Below are positions 35,397 to 43,442 of a stretch of DNA of 64,000 bases, piece by piece. Made by a program: the position numbers and the translations under genes. Each line of letters begins with the position of its first letter. The stretch's first letter is position 1. Location: NCBI GenBank assembly GCA_017503735.1, contig JAFVSN010000031.1:180882-244881 (forward strand). The letters are read 5' to 3'. The notes below the pieces were generated by a model. The model worked only from the letters and a program-made list of their open reading frames with translations, did not search any database and was not told the DNA's origin. The stretch comes from Lachnospiraceae bacterium (GTDB lineage Bacteria; Bacillota; Clostridia; Lachnospirales; Lachnospiraceae).

Positions 35397-36877
35397 AGCG
35401 GAGTGATTATATGAATGGATGGCAAGAACCGAAAGACGGGAAGCGAATATATGTTGTATCTGATAATTCCCCATTGCTGGATTTTGGGGAGTTTATAAAA
35501 TATAAAGATATGGAGCGGTTACATATATCCTATAGTGAGTCCAGAATAAATCTTGGAATACATTATTATCATAGTCAGCTATATTCCTCAAATTTGGTAG
35601 GAATATGTAGATTAAAGACCTCTGATGGCGACAATTTGTATGATGAAGAAGGAAATGAGCTATTGTTGAAAGTTGTCCCACGTTTTAATGTTACAGTGGT
35701 AGAACTGCTTAATTATATTCGTGATGATGATGAATTTGATCGTTATCTTGCACCACAAACTAGAAGTAATAGGCACCAGGAAAAAGAGATAGAGGCAATA
35801 GATAAAAATGAAATATTCTATTTCTTTGAAAATGAGAAACCGCTTAAAGTGGATGATGGTATATCTGCTGAGAATAGTATTATTACTGTCACTGTGTTCC
35901 TTGCCTTGTTGAAATCCTTGTGTAAGCGCCCACTTATGGGGAAAATGTTAAGGCAAGAAGAGAATCTTACAGGAAAAGTAAAAGGGAAAGTTGTAATTGA
36001 AAAAAATATGCGAACAAACACCATGCATGGAAGAAATGATAGGTTTTTTTGCCGCTATTTACAGTTCACGGATGATATACCGGAAAATCAAATTTTGAAA
36101 GCGGCATTAAAAAAAGCAAAAAGATATATCCTGGACTATTTCGGTGAGCATGGTAGGGATAGTAACAATTACTCTAGTATGATTTCATATTGTTCAAATG
36201 CGCTAAGACATATAAGTGATGTTCGTTTTTGCGGAAATGACTGTAAAGGATACCGATTTACGGGCTGTTATGCGTATTATAAACCTGTTATGATTATGGC
36301 ACAAATGGTATTAAATGATATTTCCATAGAATCAAACGGAAAAGCAAATACGACGGGTTATATTATTCCGTATGCAATTTCAATGGAAAAATTGTTTGAA
36401 GTGTATGTACGTGCCTATTTAAAGAAAAATGGTTTCAAATCGTATAAAGATAAAAGTAGTACCGGAGTGCGGCTGGAAAAGTTTGATGAGAAAACAGATG
36501 TTTTTGTTGAAGAAGACGGGCTGGAAAATCCGGGAAAATATATAGCAGGTCCGATTAAGCCAGATATTATCCTGACGGAGGTAGAAACTGGAGAAACAGT
36601 TGTTATGGATGTCAAATATAAGGATTACTCAAAAGGGGATTCGCGTAATGACAGATTGCAGTTACTTGCTTACAGCATGATGATGAATGCAAATAACGTA
36701 GGTATTATTTTGCCTACCCAGACAGAAATTGAAATTTTTTCACCGAGACGAATTAATTCTATGGAGTCCAGAACAATTAGATATCATCAGATGCTTTTAG
36801 GAATATCTACGGATAATACAGATGTGGCTGATTATATAAAGAACAATACATTCGCAAAAAAGGATACACCACAATAG
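35393..36877 (+). CDS. LlaJI/McrC-like restriction endonuclease subunit (R2-like)
   Basis: 494 residues from GTG 35393, which overlaps the previous stop by 4 nt (GTGA); ATG 35411 is the alternative. The C-terminal part has a PD-(D/E)xK-type nuclease core: KPDIIL (Asp391) and VMDVKYKDY (Asp406, Lys408). Overall length and the downstream QLLAYSMMMNA and GIILPTQ fit McrC/LlaJI-family nucleases. It acts with the McrB-like ATPase to cut unmodified sites, if the LlaJI model holds. Confidence 0.85.
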   Translation: MKRSDYMNGWQEPKDGKRIYVVSDNSPLLDFGEFIKYKDMERLHISYSESRINLGIHYYHSQLYSSNLVGICRLKTSDGDNLYDEEGNELLLKVVPRFNVTVVELLNYIRDDDEFDRYLAPQTRSNRHQEKEIEAIDKNEIFYFFENEKPLKVDDGISAENSIITVTVFLALLKSLCKRPLMGKMLRQEENLTGKVKGKVVIEKNMRTNTMHGRNDRFFCRYLQFTDDIPENQILKAALKKAKRYILDYFGEHGRDSNNYSSMISYCSNALRHISDVRFCGNDCKGYRFTGCYAYYKPVMIMAQMVLNDISIESNGKANTTGYIIPYAISMEKLFEVYVRAYLKKNGFKSYKDKSSTGVRLEKFDEKTDVFVEEDGLENPGKYIAGPIKPDIILTEVETGETVVMDVKYKDYSKGDSRNDRLQLLAYSMMMNANNVGIILPTQTEIEIFSPRRINSMESRTIRYHQMLLGISTDNTDVADYIKNNTFAKKDTPQ

Positions 36878-36888
36878 GAGATTAGAGC

Positions 36889-37335
36889 ATGGCTGATGTA
36901 CTCACACCGGAACAGCGTCACAAGAATATGCAGAATATTAAGGCGAATAATACTAAAATTGAGGTGTTATTAAGAAGGGCATTGTGGGCAGAAGGATATA
37001 GGTATAGGAAAAATTATAAAGAATTGCCAGGTAAACCAGATATTGTTTTGACAAAATATAAGATTGCTATCTTTTGCGATGGAGAATTCTTTCATGGAAA
37101 GGATTGGGAGGTACTTAAGCCCAGATTAGAAAAAGGAGATAATAGTGAATTTTGGATTACGAAGATATCCAGGAATAGAGAACGAGATGATGAAATAAAT
37201 AAGAAATTGTTATTCATGGGATGGACGGTAATTCGTTTTTGGGGAGATGATATTAGGAAACATACGGAGGAGTGTATAAGAGTTATTCAAGAGACTATTT
37301 TTGATATGAAGATAGGGGAAGATATACTTGAATGA
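36889..37335 (+). CDS. vsr: Very short patch repair endonuclease (Vsr)
   Basis: 148 residues. Vsr nicks next to T:G mismatches that arise when 5-methylcytosine deaminates, so it belongs with the two m5C methyltransferases. Visible: TPEQRHKNMQNIKANNTKIE, catalytic Asp51 in LPGKPDIVL and His69 in FFHG, the same numbering as the E. coli catalytic residues, then WTVIRFWGDDI. A ribosome site AGGAG precedes the ATG. It is the last AT-rich gene; composition changes immediately afterwards, so it marks the right edge of the island. Confidence 0.93.
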   Translation: MADVLTPEQRHKNMQNIKANNTKIEVLLRRALWAEGYRYRKNYKELPGKPDIVLTKYKIAIFCDGEFFHGKDWEVLKPRLEKGDNSEFWITKISRNRERDDEINKKLLFMGWTVIRFWGDDIRKHTEECIRVIQETIFDMKIGEDILE

Positions 37336-37358
37336 ATGTGGCATACAGGGGTTCTCCA

Positions 37359-37745
37359 ATGAAAAACATCAAAGTAGTAGCCGCTATCATTCTCCACGAC
37401 AACCTCATTTTTGCTACACAGCGCGGATACGGCGATTTTAAAGATGGCTGGGAGTTCCCTGGCGGCAAGGTGGAGCCGGGCGAGAGCCCGCAGGAGGCGC
37501 TTCGGTGGGAGATTCGCGAGGAGCTTGCCATGGAGATTGAGGTGGGTGAGTTGTTTGAAACGGTGGAGTATGATTATCCGACGTTTCACTTATCTATGGA
37601 TTGTTTCTTGTGTAAGATAAAGTCCGGGACACCGGTGTTACTTGGGCATGCGGCAGCGAAATGGCTGACAAAGGAAGAACTGAATTCGGTGGCGTGGTTG
37701 CCGGCGGATTTAGGGCTTATTAGAGAGTTGTACGCGAGATTATGA
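37359..37745 (+). CDS. NUDIX hydrolase, MutT-like
   Basis: 128 residues. NUDIX box at 36-58: GGKVEPGESPQEAL followed by WEIREELAM, with Trp in place of the usual Arg and Ala in place of Gly near the end, while the metal-binding REx2EE core glutamates (Glu51, 54, 55) are kept. Small size and WEFPGGK fit MutT/8-oxo-dGTP diphosphatase-like enzymes. The frame is open from 37332, overlapping the vsr stop, but conserved sequence begins at MKNIKVVAAI. GC-rich: chromosomal composition resumes here. Confidence 0.87.
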   Translation: MKNIKVVAAIILHDNLIFATQRGYGDFKDGWEFPGGKVEPGESPQEALRWEIREELAMEIEVGELFETVEYDYPTFHLSMDCFLCKIKSGTPVLLGHAAAKWLTKEELNSVAWLPADLGLIRELYARL

Positions 37746-37788
37746 AATATAGGCAAGGAGGCCGAGATATCAAAAGAGGAGATATGTT

Positions 37789-38019
37789 ATGGCAAAAATC
37801 AAAAGCTTTGTAAAGGGAACTGGAAGCGTTAGTACAAGAATGTCAGAAGTAGAGTGCGTTTATAATGTTGGCGATGTAAATGGTGAGAAGTATATTGCTT
37901 TGTCTACATATGGTTCGTCGGGAAGACAGAATGGTGGTGTGGCATCCCAAGTTATCCATATGAATAGAGAAAAGGCAAGAGAATTAGTTGAAATATTAAA
38001 TAGAGAATTTGGGTTGTAA
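37789..38019 (+). CDS. Small conserved-looking hypothetical protein
   Basis: 76 residues, beginning MAKIKSFVKGTGSVSTRMSE and containing IALSTYGSSGRQNGG. Alternating strands and a C-terminal helix (REKARELVEILNREFGL). A GAGGAG ribosome site lies before the ATG. Codon use is AT-rich like the island, in contrast to both neighbours. I do not recognise a characterised family; length and strong ribosome site argue that it is real. Confidence 0.7.
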   Translation: MAKIKSFVKGTGSVSTRMSEVECVYNVGDVNGEKYIALSTYGSSGRQNGGVASQVIHMNREKARELVEILNREFGL

Positions 38020-38041
38020 TTCGGTTTGAAAGGCAAATGTT

Positions 38042-38719
38042 ATGCACTACAACAAAACAATCCGCGCTACCTTCCATTCCCGTCCCAACCGCTTCATCGC
38101 CCACGTTTACGTAGACGGTGTGTTGGAGACGGTGCATGTGAAGAATACCGGGCGGTGCAAGGAACTTTTGGTGCCGGGAGCGACGGTGATTTTGGAGGTG
38201 TCGGATAATCCGGCACGGAAGACGAAGTATGATTTGATTGCGGTGTACAAGGAGGGCCTAGGGCTGGTGAATATGGACAGTCAGGCACCCAATAAGGCAG
38301 TGGGCGAGTGGCTGCGGGAGGCCGGGTATTTCCCGGAGCTGACTTTAGTAAAGCCGGAGTACACCTACGGGGCGTCCCGTGTGGATTTTTATTTTGAATA
38401 TGCTGGGAAGCGGGCTCTCATGGAAGTGAAGGGCTGTACCCTGGAACGTGAGGGCATCGGGTATTTTCCGGATGCGCCCACGGAGCGGGGCGTGAAGCAT
38501 CTAAACGAACTAGCGGCTGCGGTTAGTGCCGGGTACGAGGCATACCTTGCCTTTGTGATTCAGATGCCGGGAGTGGAGGTAGTGCTTCCGAATATCGAGA
38601 CCCACAAGGAGTTCGGTGAGGCTCTTGACCGGGCGGTGCAGGCCGGTGTGAAGGTGCTGTATTTGCAGTGTGAGATGGGGGAGAATTCGCTTCGGATTGT
38701 AGGGTGTAAGGAAAAGTAA
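38042..38719 (+). CDS. sfsA: SfsA family protein (sugar fermentation stimulation homologue)
   Basis: 225 residues, standard SfsA length. Landmarks: FIAHVYVDG, HVKNTGRCKELLVPG, SRVDFYFE with LMEVKGCTLE, FPDAPTERGVKHLNEL and a C-terminal region near LPNIETHKEFGEAL. The core DF...EVKGCT resembles a nuclease-type PD-(D/E)xK fold, and a DNA-binding or nuclease role has been suggested for the family; physiological function remains unclear. Its stop codon overlaps the T-run of the minus-strand RNA that follows. Confidence 0.92.
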   Translation: MHYNKTIRATFHSRPNRFIAHVYVDGVLETVHVKNTGRCKELLVPGATVILEVSDNPARKTKYDLIAVYKEGLGLVNMDSQAPNKAVGEWLREAGYFPELTLVKPEYTYGASRVDFYFEYAGKRALMEVKGCTLEREGIGYFPDAPTERGVKHLNELAAAVSAGYEAYLAFVIQMPGVEVVLPNIETHKEFGEALDRAVQAGVKVLYLQCEMGENSLRIVGCKEK

Positions 38720-38811
38720 AAAAATAGTCAACCCCAGGAGCAAAGGATTCTAAGCACCGAGGTGCCTACTCCCATTCGGGAACCCAGCTTTTATCCGTCA
38801 CAAGTTGACTA
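38718..38811 (-). ncRNA. Candidate minus-strand small RNA, about 94 nt
   Basis: The 5' end (TAGTCAAC, read on minus from 38811) pairs with its 3' end (GTTGACTA) and is followed by seven T residues, so the whole RNA is closed by a terminal stem that doubles as terminator. Inside: GGAT pairs with ATCC enclosing two hairpins (TCCC GAAT GGGA; GCACCTCGGTGC). It has its own consensus promoter. No downstream minus-strand gene is in range. Not matched to a family by me. Confidence 0.7.
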
Positions 38812-38816
38812 CCTTT

Positions 38817-38844
38817 ACTATAGCATATTTTATGTAATTGTCAA
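38817..38844 (-). promoter_or_regulatory. Promoter of the 38.7-kb minus-strand small RNA
   Basis: Read on minus: TTGACA (38844-38839), 16-bp spacer, TATAGT (38822-38817), placing the start at the first base of the closing stem. Confidence 0.8.
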
Positions 38845-38878
38845 GAATTTGAGGTTCAATGAAAATAGCACTTTCTCC

Positions 38879-38907
38879 TTGTTTTTACCTTTGTTATGTG
38901 CTAGAAT
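38879..38907 (+). promoter_or_regulatory. Promoter of a divergent plus-strand small RNA
   Basis: TTGTTT (38879-38884), 17-bp spacer, extended -10 TGCTAGAAT (TAGAAT at 38902-38907). Confidence 0.55.
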
Positions 38908-38913
38908 ACTTCT

Positions 38914-38978
38914 AGAGATTTCGGTTCTCTTTAAATTCCTTCTCTCGGGAAGGGTCGAGTAAACCGGAATCTTTTTTT
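38914..38978 (+). ncRNA. Candidate plus-strand small RNA, about 65 nt
   Basis: GATTTCGGTT (38917-38926) pairs with AACCGGAATC (38962-38971), followed by seven T residues; inner hairpin CCTTC/GAAGG. Promoter immediately upstream and no open frame. It is divergent from the minus-strand RNA about 100 nt away. Confidence 0.55.
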
Positions 38979-38994
38979 GTGTCTTTACAAGTGG

Positions 38995-39195
38995 TTACGA
39001 AGGATATGTATATCGATTTTCACTTCTCAGTATGGTTTTCCAGTCGCGTTCTTCTCTTAGGATTCTTAAAATGTGGAGTTCGTGTTCTGTTAAGATATAA
39101 AAGATGATGGCCGGTGGAAACGGCTTCTGATGAATCGGATAATTTCGATAATAGAACTGTGTTTTTCTAAAGATAACATTTGCATTGTCAAGTGA
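38995..39195 (-). pseudogene. Remnant of a RelE/ParE-type toxin
   Basis: On minus, a frame without a credible start reads through FYYRNYPIHQKPF, AIIFYILTEHELHILRILR and EERDWKTIL before a stop at 38997-38995. That is the C-terminal half of a RelE/ParE-family mRNA interferase or gyrase poison; the N-terminal half (about 45 residues) is absent. It follows 9 nt after an intact antitoxin-like gene, so this is a decayed toxin-antitoxin locus. Confidence 0.65.
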
Positions 39196-39203
39196 AAAGG
39201 ACG

Positions 39204-39374
39204 TTACGCTTTTGCATTTCTACGTTGTTCTCTCAATTCGGTTATTTTTCGGAAGGCTTCTTCTAAAGGCAGTTCGCGTCCGGCTTCCATGTCATCAATT
39301 CCTTTGTCCAGTTCGCGGAATAAGTTAAGCTCTTTTTCTGTGCTGTTCCGATCATTGCTTATTACATAATCCAT
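39204..39374 (-). CDS. Antitoxin-like small protein
   Basis: 56 residues beginning MDYVISNDRNSTEKELNLF, rich in Glu/Lys/Arg and helical (EEAFRKITELREQRRNAK), typical of RelB/ParD-type antitoxins or their C-terminal toxin-binding helices. The start is chosen at 39374 because AAGGAG lies upstream; the open frame to 39437 has no ribosome site. Its toxin partner downstream is truncated. It has its own promoter. Confidence 0.7.
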   Translation of the reverse strand: MDYVISNDRNSTEKELNLFRELDKGIDDMEAGRELPLEEAFRKITELREQRRNAKA

Positions 39375-39408
39375 AGATATCAACTCCTTGTTTTTGCTTG
39401 TCGTAATA

Positions 39409-39437
39409 AGTATAGCATATATTTTACAAAGATTCAA
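39409..39437 (-). promoter_or_regulatory. Minus-strand promoter of the antitoxin gene
   Basis: Read on minus: TTGAAT (39437-39432), 17-bp spacer, TATACT (39414-39409). I see nothing else definite in 39438-39690. Confidence 0.65.
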
Positions 39438-39691
39438 TCACTACAGAGTAGATGCATTCCGCTTTTGTGCACCAAATTTCTAACCTGTTTTTTCACAAAC
39501 CCGCTAAAATAAAGACTTCTCATTTTTCGAGATACACAAAAACACGCAAAATCCTTGTGCAGTATTACCAAAGAGCATAGGCAAAGTTTGTGAAATTTGA
39601 CAGTCAGATGCCTACATGATTTCCAACCGGAAAACATAATTGAAAATCACATAAGAAAACCGAATATTTATATCAAAATGTCATGGAGCTA

Positions 39692-39720
39692 TTTCCAAAA
39701 AGACGAGTTTCTGTTATAAT
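39692..39720 (+). promoter_or_regulatory. Promoter for the DUF1349/GH120 cluster
   Basis: TTTCCA (39692-39697), 17-bp spacer, TATAAT (39715-39720). Transcription would start near 39727, which rules out the in-frame ATG at 39724 as start. Confidence 0.65.
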
Positions 39721-39762
39721 AATATGAACAGTAAATTTGTACGAAAGGACGGGATTAGTACC

Positions 39763-40359
39763 ATGACATTTGATAATTTTAAGTGGATCAATGAAAGCGA
39801 AGCGGAGTATAAGGATGGCGTGTTAAAGGTATATGCGCCGGGTCATACCGACTATTTTAACAGTCCGGTGAAGGAAAACGGCGCGTTTCCGGAGCTGGTG
39901 GCGAATGCTCCTCTTTATTATACCGAGGTGACCGGTGATTTCGTATTCCGGGCGAAGGGTGAGCTGGAGTTTGTCAGCACCTACGATGCGGCGGCACTTT
40001 TGGTATATGAGAATGAAAATGTGTGGGCGAAGCTGGCACTGGAGAATTCCGATATGCCGTGCAAGAAGCCGGCGGTGGTGTCTGTGGTGACGAACCGTAT
40101 TTCCGATGATTGTAACGGTCCGGTACGGGATGCCAATAATGTGTGGTTCCAGATTTCCCGTGTAGATGATTGTTTTGCCTTCCATTATTCCACCGACGGC
40201 GTGGTGTACAACATGGTGCGCGTGTTTACCCTGCCGGTGGGCAAGACTGTGAAGGTTGGTTTTGAGGCCCAGTCCCCGATGGGCGAGGGCGGCTACCGCT
40301 ATTACAGCGAGATTTCCCTTGAGAATAAGAGAGTGGAAAACGTTCGGGAAGGAAAGTAA
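39763..40359 (+). CDS. DUF1349 domain protein (concanavalin-like beta-sandwich)
   Basis: 198 residues beginning MTFDNFKWINESEAEYKDG, with DYFNSPV, YDAAALLVYENENVWAKLALE and VWFQISRVDDCFAFHYSTDG, all typical of DUF1349/YesU-like proteins of the concanavalin A-like fold, which accompany carbohydrate-use genes. No signal peptide. It opens a run with an FMN oxidoreductase, a GH120 xylosidase and a TIM-barrel protein, so a role in xylan-oligosaccharide metabolism is plausible but not shown. Confidence 0.85.
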   Translation: MTFDNFKWINESEAEYKDGVLKVYAPGHTDYFNSPVKENGAFPELVANAPLYYTEVTGDFVFRAKGELEFVSTYDAAALLVYENENVWAKLALENSDMPCKKPAVVSVVTNRISDDCNGPVRDANNVWFQISRVDDCFAFHYSTDGVVYNMVRVFTLPVGKTVKVGFEAQSPMGEGGYRYYSEISLENKRVENVREGK

Positions 40360-40370
40360 GGAGGACACCC

Positions 40371-41270
40371 ATGCAAAATTTACAAAACCCTGCCAACTCC
40401 AAAGAGATTACCAGGGCGTATTTTGACAGTTTATTATTGGAGCAACGGCTCATGGACAGCGTGGTGCCGGACACCGGCTTCGGATTGTACGGACAGTGGT
40501 TTGATACGCCGATTATGACGGCGGCTCTGTCCCACATCGGCACCTTTCATCCGGACATGCCCAACGGCATGGTGCAGTACGCTCAGGCAGCGGCAAAGAT
40601 GAATGCGGTGCACTGGATCGGAATGGGCAGCAACGAGGAGTTTTCCGCGGTGATGGCCACCGGGGCAAAGACCATTCGTATCGTAAAACCTTATGCCGAT
40701 GAGGACAAGATTCAAAATATGCTGACCTATGCCGAGGAGCTGGGGGCTCTGGCAGTGGGGATGGATATTGACCATATGTTTGACGGCAAGGGCAACCCGG
40801 ATGTGTGTCTCGGGGAGCAGATGTCGGTGAAGTCGTCAAAGGAATTGGAACGGTACATTGCCATGACCAATCTGCCTTTCGTGGTAAAGGGCGTACTTAG
40901 TGTACGGGATGCGGCAAAGTGTGCGGAGATTGATGCCAACGGGATCGTGGTGTCCCATCACAACGGACGTATGAATTACGCTATGCCGCCTCTTGCGGTA
41001 CTTCCGGAGATTGTGAAGGAAGTAGGCGATGTGATGCCGATTTTCGTGGATTGTGGCGTATGTTCCGGTATGGATGCGTATAAGGCGTTGGCATTGGGGG
41101 CAACGGCGGTGAGTGTCGGTACCCACTTGATCCCGTTTATCCGTCAGGGAGGTGCGGATGGCGTGGCAACCCGTATGAGAGAGATGAACGATGAGCTTCG
41201 GGGAACTATGGCAAGCACGGGAGTGAGGGATACGAGTTCCTTTGACCCGACGATCATCCATCGGCTGTAA
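40371..41270 (+). CDS. FMN-dependent alpha-hydroxy-acid oxidoreductase family protein
   Basis: 299 residues, TIM-barrel of the lactate oxidase / glycolate oxidase family. Visible: LPFVVKGVLSVRDAAKCAEIDANGIVVSHH with NGRMNYA, the FMN-phosphate region MPIFVDCGVCSGMDAYKALALGA, and AVSVGTHLI. The usual HGGR appears as HNGR, so the active-site neighbourhood is altered. It is shorter than classical members (about 350-380). Start ATG 40371 follows AAGGAGG, 11 nt after the DUF1349 gene. Substrate unknown. Confidence 0.82.
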   Translation: MQNLQNPANSKEITRAYFDSLLLEQRLMDSVVPDTGFGLYGQWFDTPIMTAALSHIGTFHPDMPNGMVQYAQAAAKMNAVHWIGMGSNEEFSAVMATGAKTIRIVKPYADEDKIQNMLTYAEELGALAVGMDIDHMFDGKGNPDVCLGEQMSVKSSKELERYIAMTNLPFVVKGVLSVRDAAKCAEIDANGIVVSHHNGRMNYAMPPLAVLPEIVKEVGDVMPIFVDCGVCSGMDAYKALALGATAVSVGTHLIPFIRQGGADGVATRMREMNDELRGTMASTGVRDTSSFDPTIIHRL

Positions 41271-41322
41271 GGAGCGCAAACATGACCTTCGAGAATAGAG
41301 AAAGGAACAGGAGGATTTTCAT

Positions 41323-43359
41323 ATGCAGATTTTCGTAGATGCAAAAGCAACCAGAAGCGGAAACGGTACGAAGGAGTATCCGTTTCAGAGAATTTCCGAA
41401 GCGGCAAAGGTAGCCCTTCCGGGAGATGAGGTGTTGGTATATCCGGGTGTGTACCGTGAGTACGTGGACCCGGCAAATGCAGGTACCCCGGAGGCGCAGA
41501 TTACTTACCGCTCCGTGGAACCGCTTGCGGCAGTGATTACCGGTGCGGAGGAAGTAAAGACCTGGGCACCGTATGCGGAAAATGTTTGGATGACCAGAAT
41601 CCCGAATGGCATTTTCGGTAGTTATAACCCGTATACCACGAAGGTGTTCGGGGACTGGTTCAATGCCCTTTACGTTGCCCATACCGGCGATGTATTTTTA
41701 AACGGCAAGTCTATGTACGAAGTGTTAGAGATTGACCTCGTACTGAATCCGAAGGTACACATGAAGTCCTGGGATCGTGACTTTACCGTGTACACCTGGT
41801 ACACCGAGCAGGATACGGAGACGGATGAGACCGTTCTTTATGCCAACTTCCAAGGTCTTGACCCGAATGCGGAGAACGTGGAGATTACGGTGCGCAGAAA
41901 TTGTTTCTATCCGTCCAAGGAGGGTGTGGGGTACATCACGCTGTCCGGGTTTACGGTAACAAAGGCAGCCACCCAGTGGGCACCGCCGACTGCTTATCAG
42001 GAAGGTATGGTAGGCCCGCACTGGAGTAAAGGCTGGATTATCGAAGATTGTGATATTTCCGAGTCCAAGTGCTCCGGTATTTCCCTCGGAAAGTACTGTC
42101 AGCCGAATAACGACAACAAGTGGTCCAAGTGGAAGTTTAAGGACGGCACCCAGACGGAGCGTGACAACATTTGTCAGGCACAGGCAGAGGGTTGGAGCAA
42201 GGAAACCATCGGTTCCCATATTGTGCGTCGTTGTAATATCCATCACTGCGGACAGACCGGTATCGTAGGTCATTTGGGCGGTGTGTTCTCTATTATCGAG
42301 GACAACCACATTCATCATATTAATAACAAGCAGAATCTGGCGGGAGCGGAAATCGGCGGGATTAAGATGCATGCGGCAATCGATGTCATTATCCGCAGAA
42401 ATCATTTCCATCATTGCACCAGAGGTCTCTGGCTGGACTGGCAGGCACAGGGTACCCGTGTGAGCCAGAATTTGTTCCATGACAATACGGTTCCGTATGA
42501 AGCGGACAAGTATCCGGTGGAGGATGATATGCTGGCGGTTGGTGAGGATATTTTTATCGAGGTATCCCACGGACCGACTTTGGTGGACAACAATATTATG
42601 CTGTCCGACCATGCCATGAAGTTGCCGACTCAGGGTGTTGCGGTGGTACACAACTTTATCGCAGGCGGCTTTACAGCGGTAGGCAGAGGTGTGGATAACG
42701 GAACTCCGACCAAGCCTTCTCCACGGTATACGCCGTATCACATGCACCATCGCACGGAAGTTGCGGGCTTTATGACGATTTTACACGGGGACTGCCGGTT
42801 CTATAACAACATTTTCGTACAGCAGAAGATGCGCAAAGGTCTGGTGGCTTTGCAGGAGCAGTGGAAGAACGACGAGTGGTCCGACGGCAATCTGGTGGTA
42901 GGCACGATTCCTTATGAGGCGTATCCGACCTATGAGGAATATGCGAAGCAGTTTGAGGGCTATTGCGGTATGGGCTCCAAGAAGACGGACCGTTACTACA
43001 ATCCACTTCCGGTTTGGGCGGCGGGCAACGCTTTCTTTAACGGCGCAAAGGCCATGACGAAGGAAACGGATGCTTTTGTGGACAACGACCACGAAGTAAC
43101 CATAGAGCTTACGGAACAAGACGGCGAGTACACCTTTAAGACCAACGTATATGAGTTCTTGCACAATGCACCGGCGCAGATGATTTCCACGGAGGTGTTG
43201 GGGATGGCATTCGAGCCGGAGCAGATGTTTGAGAATCCGGACGGCAGCCCGATTGTATTCAACGAGGATTTCTTCGGTGCACACCGCGCAGTGAACCCGC
43301 AGGCGGGACCGTTTGAAGTCGGTGCGGGAGCAATCGTGGTAGCAAAGAACGACAAGTAA
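41323..43359 (+). CDS. GH120 beta-xylosidase (parallel beta-helix)
   Basis: 678 residues, matching the GH120 family typified by Thermoanaerobacterium saccharolyticum XylC. Matches in order: GDEVLVYPGVYREYV, FGSYNPY with VFGDWF, QGLDPNAE with VRRNCFYP, PHWSKGWIIEDCDI, GQTGIVGHLGGVFSIIEDN and IKMHAAIDVIIRRNHFHHC. Predicted nucleophile Asp372 in GLWLDWQAQGTRV and acid/base Glu413 in IFIEVSHGP, by analogy with XylC. No signal peptide: it probably cleaves imported xylo-oligosaccharides to xylose. Confidence 0.92.
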   Translation: MQIFVDAKATRSGNGTKEYPFQRISEAAKVALPGDEVLVYPGVYREYVDPANAGTPEAQITYRSVEPLAAVITGAEEVKTWAPYAENVWMTRIPNGIFGSYNPYTTKVFGDWFNALYVAHTGDVFLNGKSMYEVLEIDLVLNPKVHMKSWDRDFTVYTWYTEQDTETDETVLYANFQGLDPNAENVEITVRRNCFYPSKEGVGYITLSGFTVTKAATQWAPPTAYQEGMVGPHWSKGWIIEDCDISESKCSGISLGKYCQPNNDNKWSKWKFKDGTQTERDNICQAQAEGWSKETIGSHIVRRCNIHHCGQTGIVGHLGGVFSIIEDNHIHHINNKQNLAGAEIGGIKMHAAIDVIIRRNHFHHCTRGLWLDWQAQGTRVSQNLFHDNTVPYEADKYPVEDDMLAVGEDIFIEVSHGPTLVDNNIMLSDHAMKLPTQGVAVVHNFIAGGFTAVGRGVDNGTPTKPSPRYTPYHMHHRTEVAGFMTILHGDCRFYNNIFVQQKMRKGLVALQEQWKNDEWSDGNLVVGTIPYEAYPTYEEYAKQFEGYCGMGSKKTDRYYNPLPVWAAGNAFFNGAKAMTKETDAFVDNDHEVTIELTEQDGEYTFKTNVYEFLHNAPAQMISTEVLGMAFEPEQMFENPDGSPIVFNEDFFGAHRAVNPQAGPFEVGAGAIVVAKNDK

Positions 43360-43442
43360 GAATAGAACGTGAAAGGATACACCGGTTGTGATGAAGTTGC
43401 AACCGGTGTAATCTGTACATGGAAATATGATAGGAGGTTTTT

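Noticed and set aside
38762-38962. 66-codon plus-strand open frame after sfsA
   Set aside because: It runs across two divergent promoters and a terminator; it has no ribosome site.
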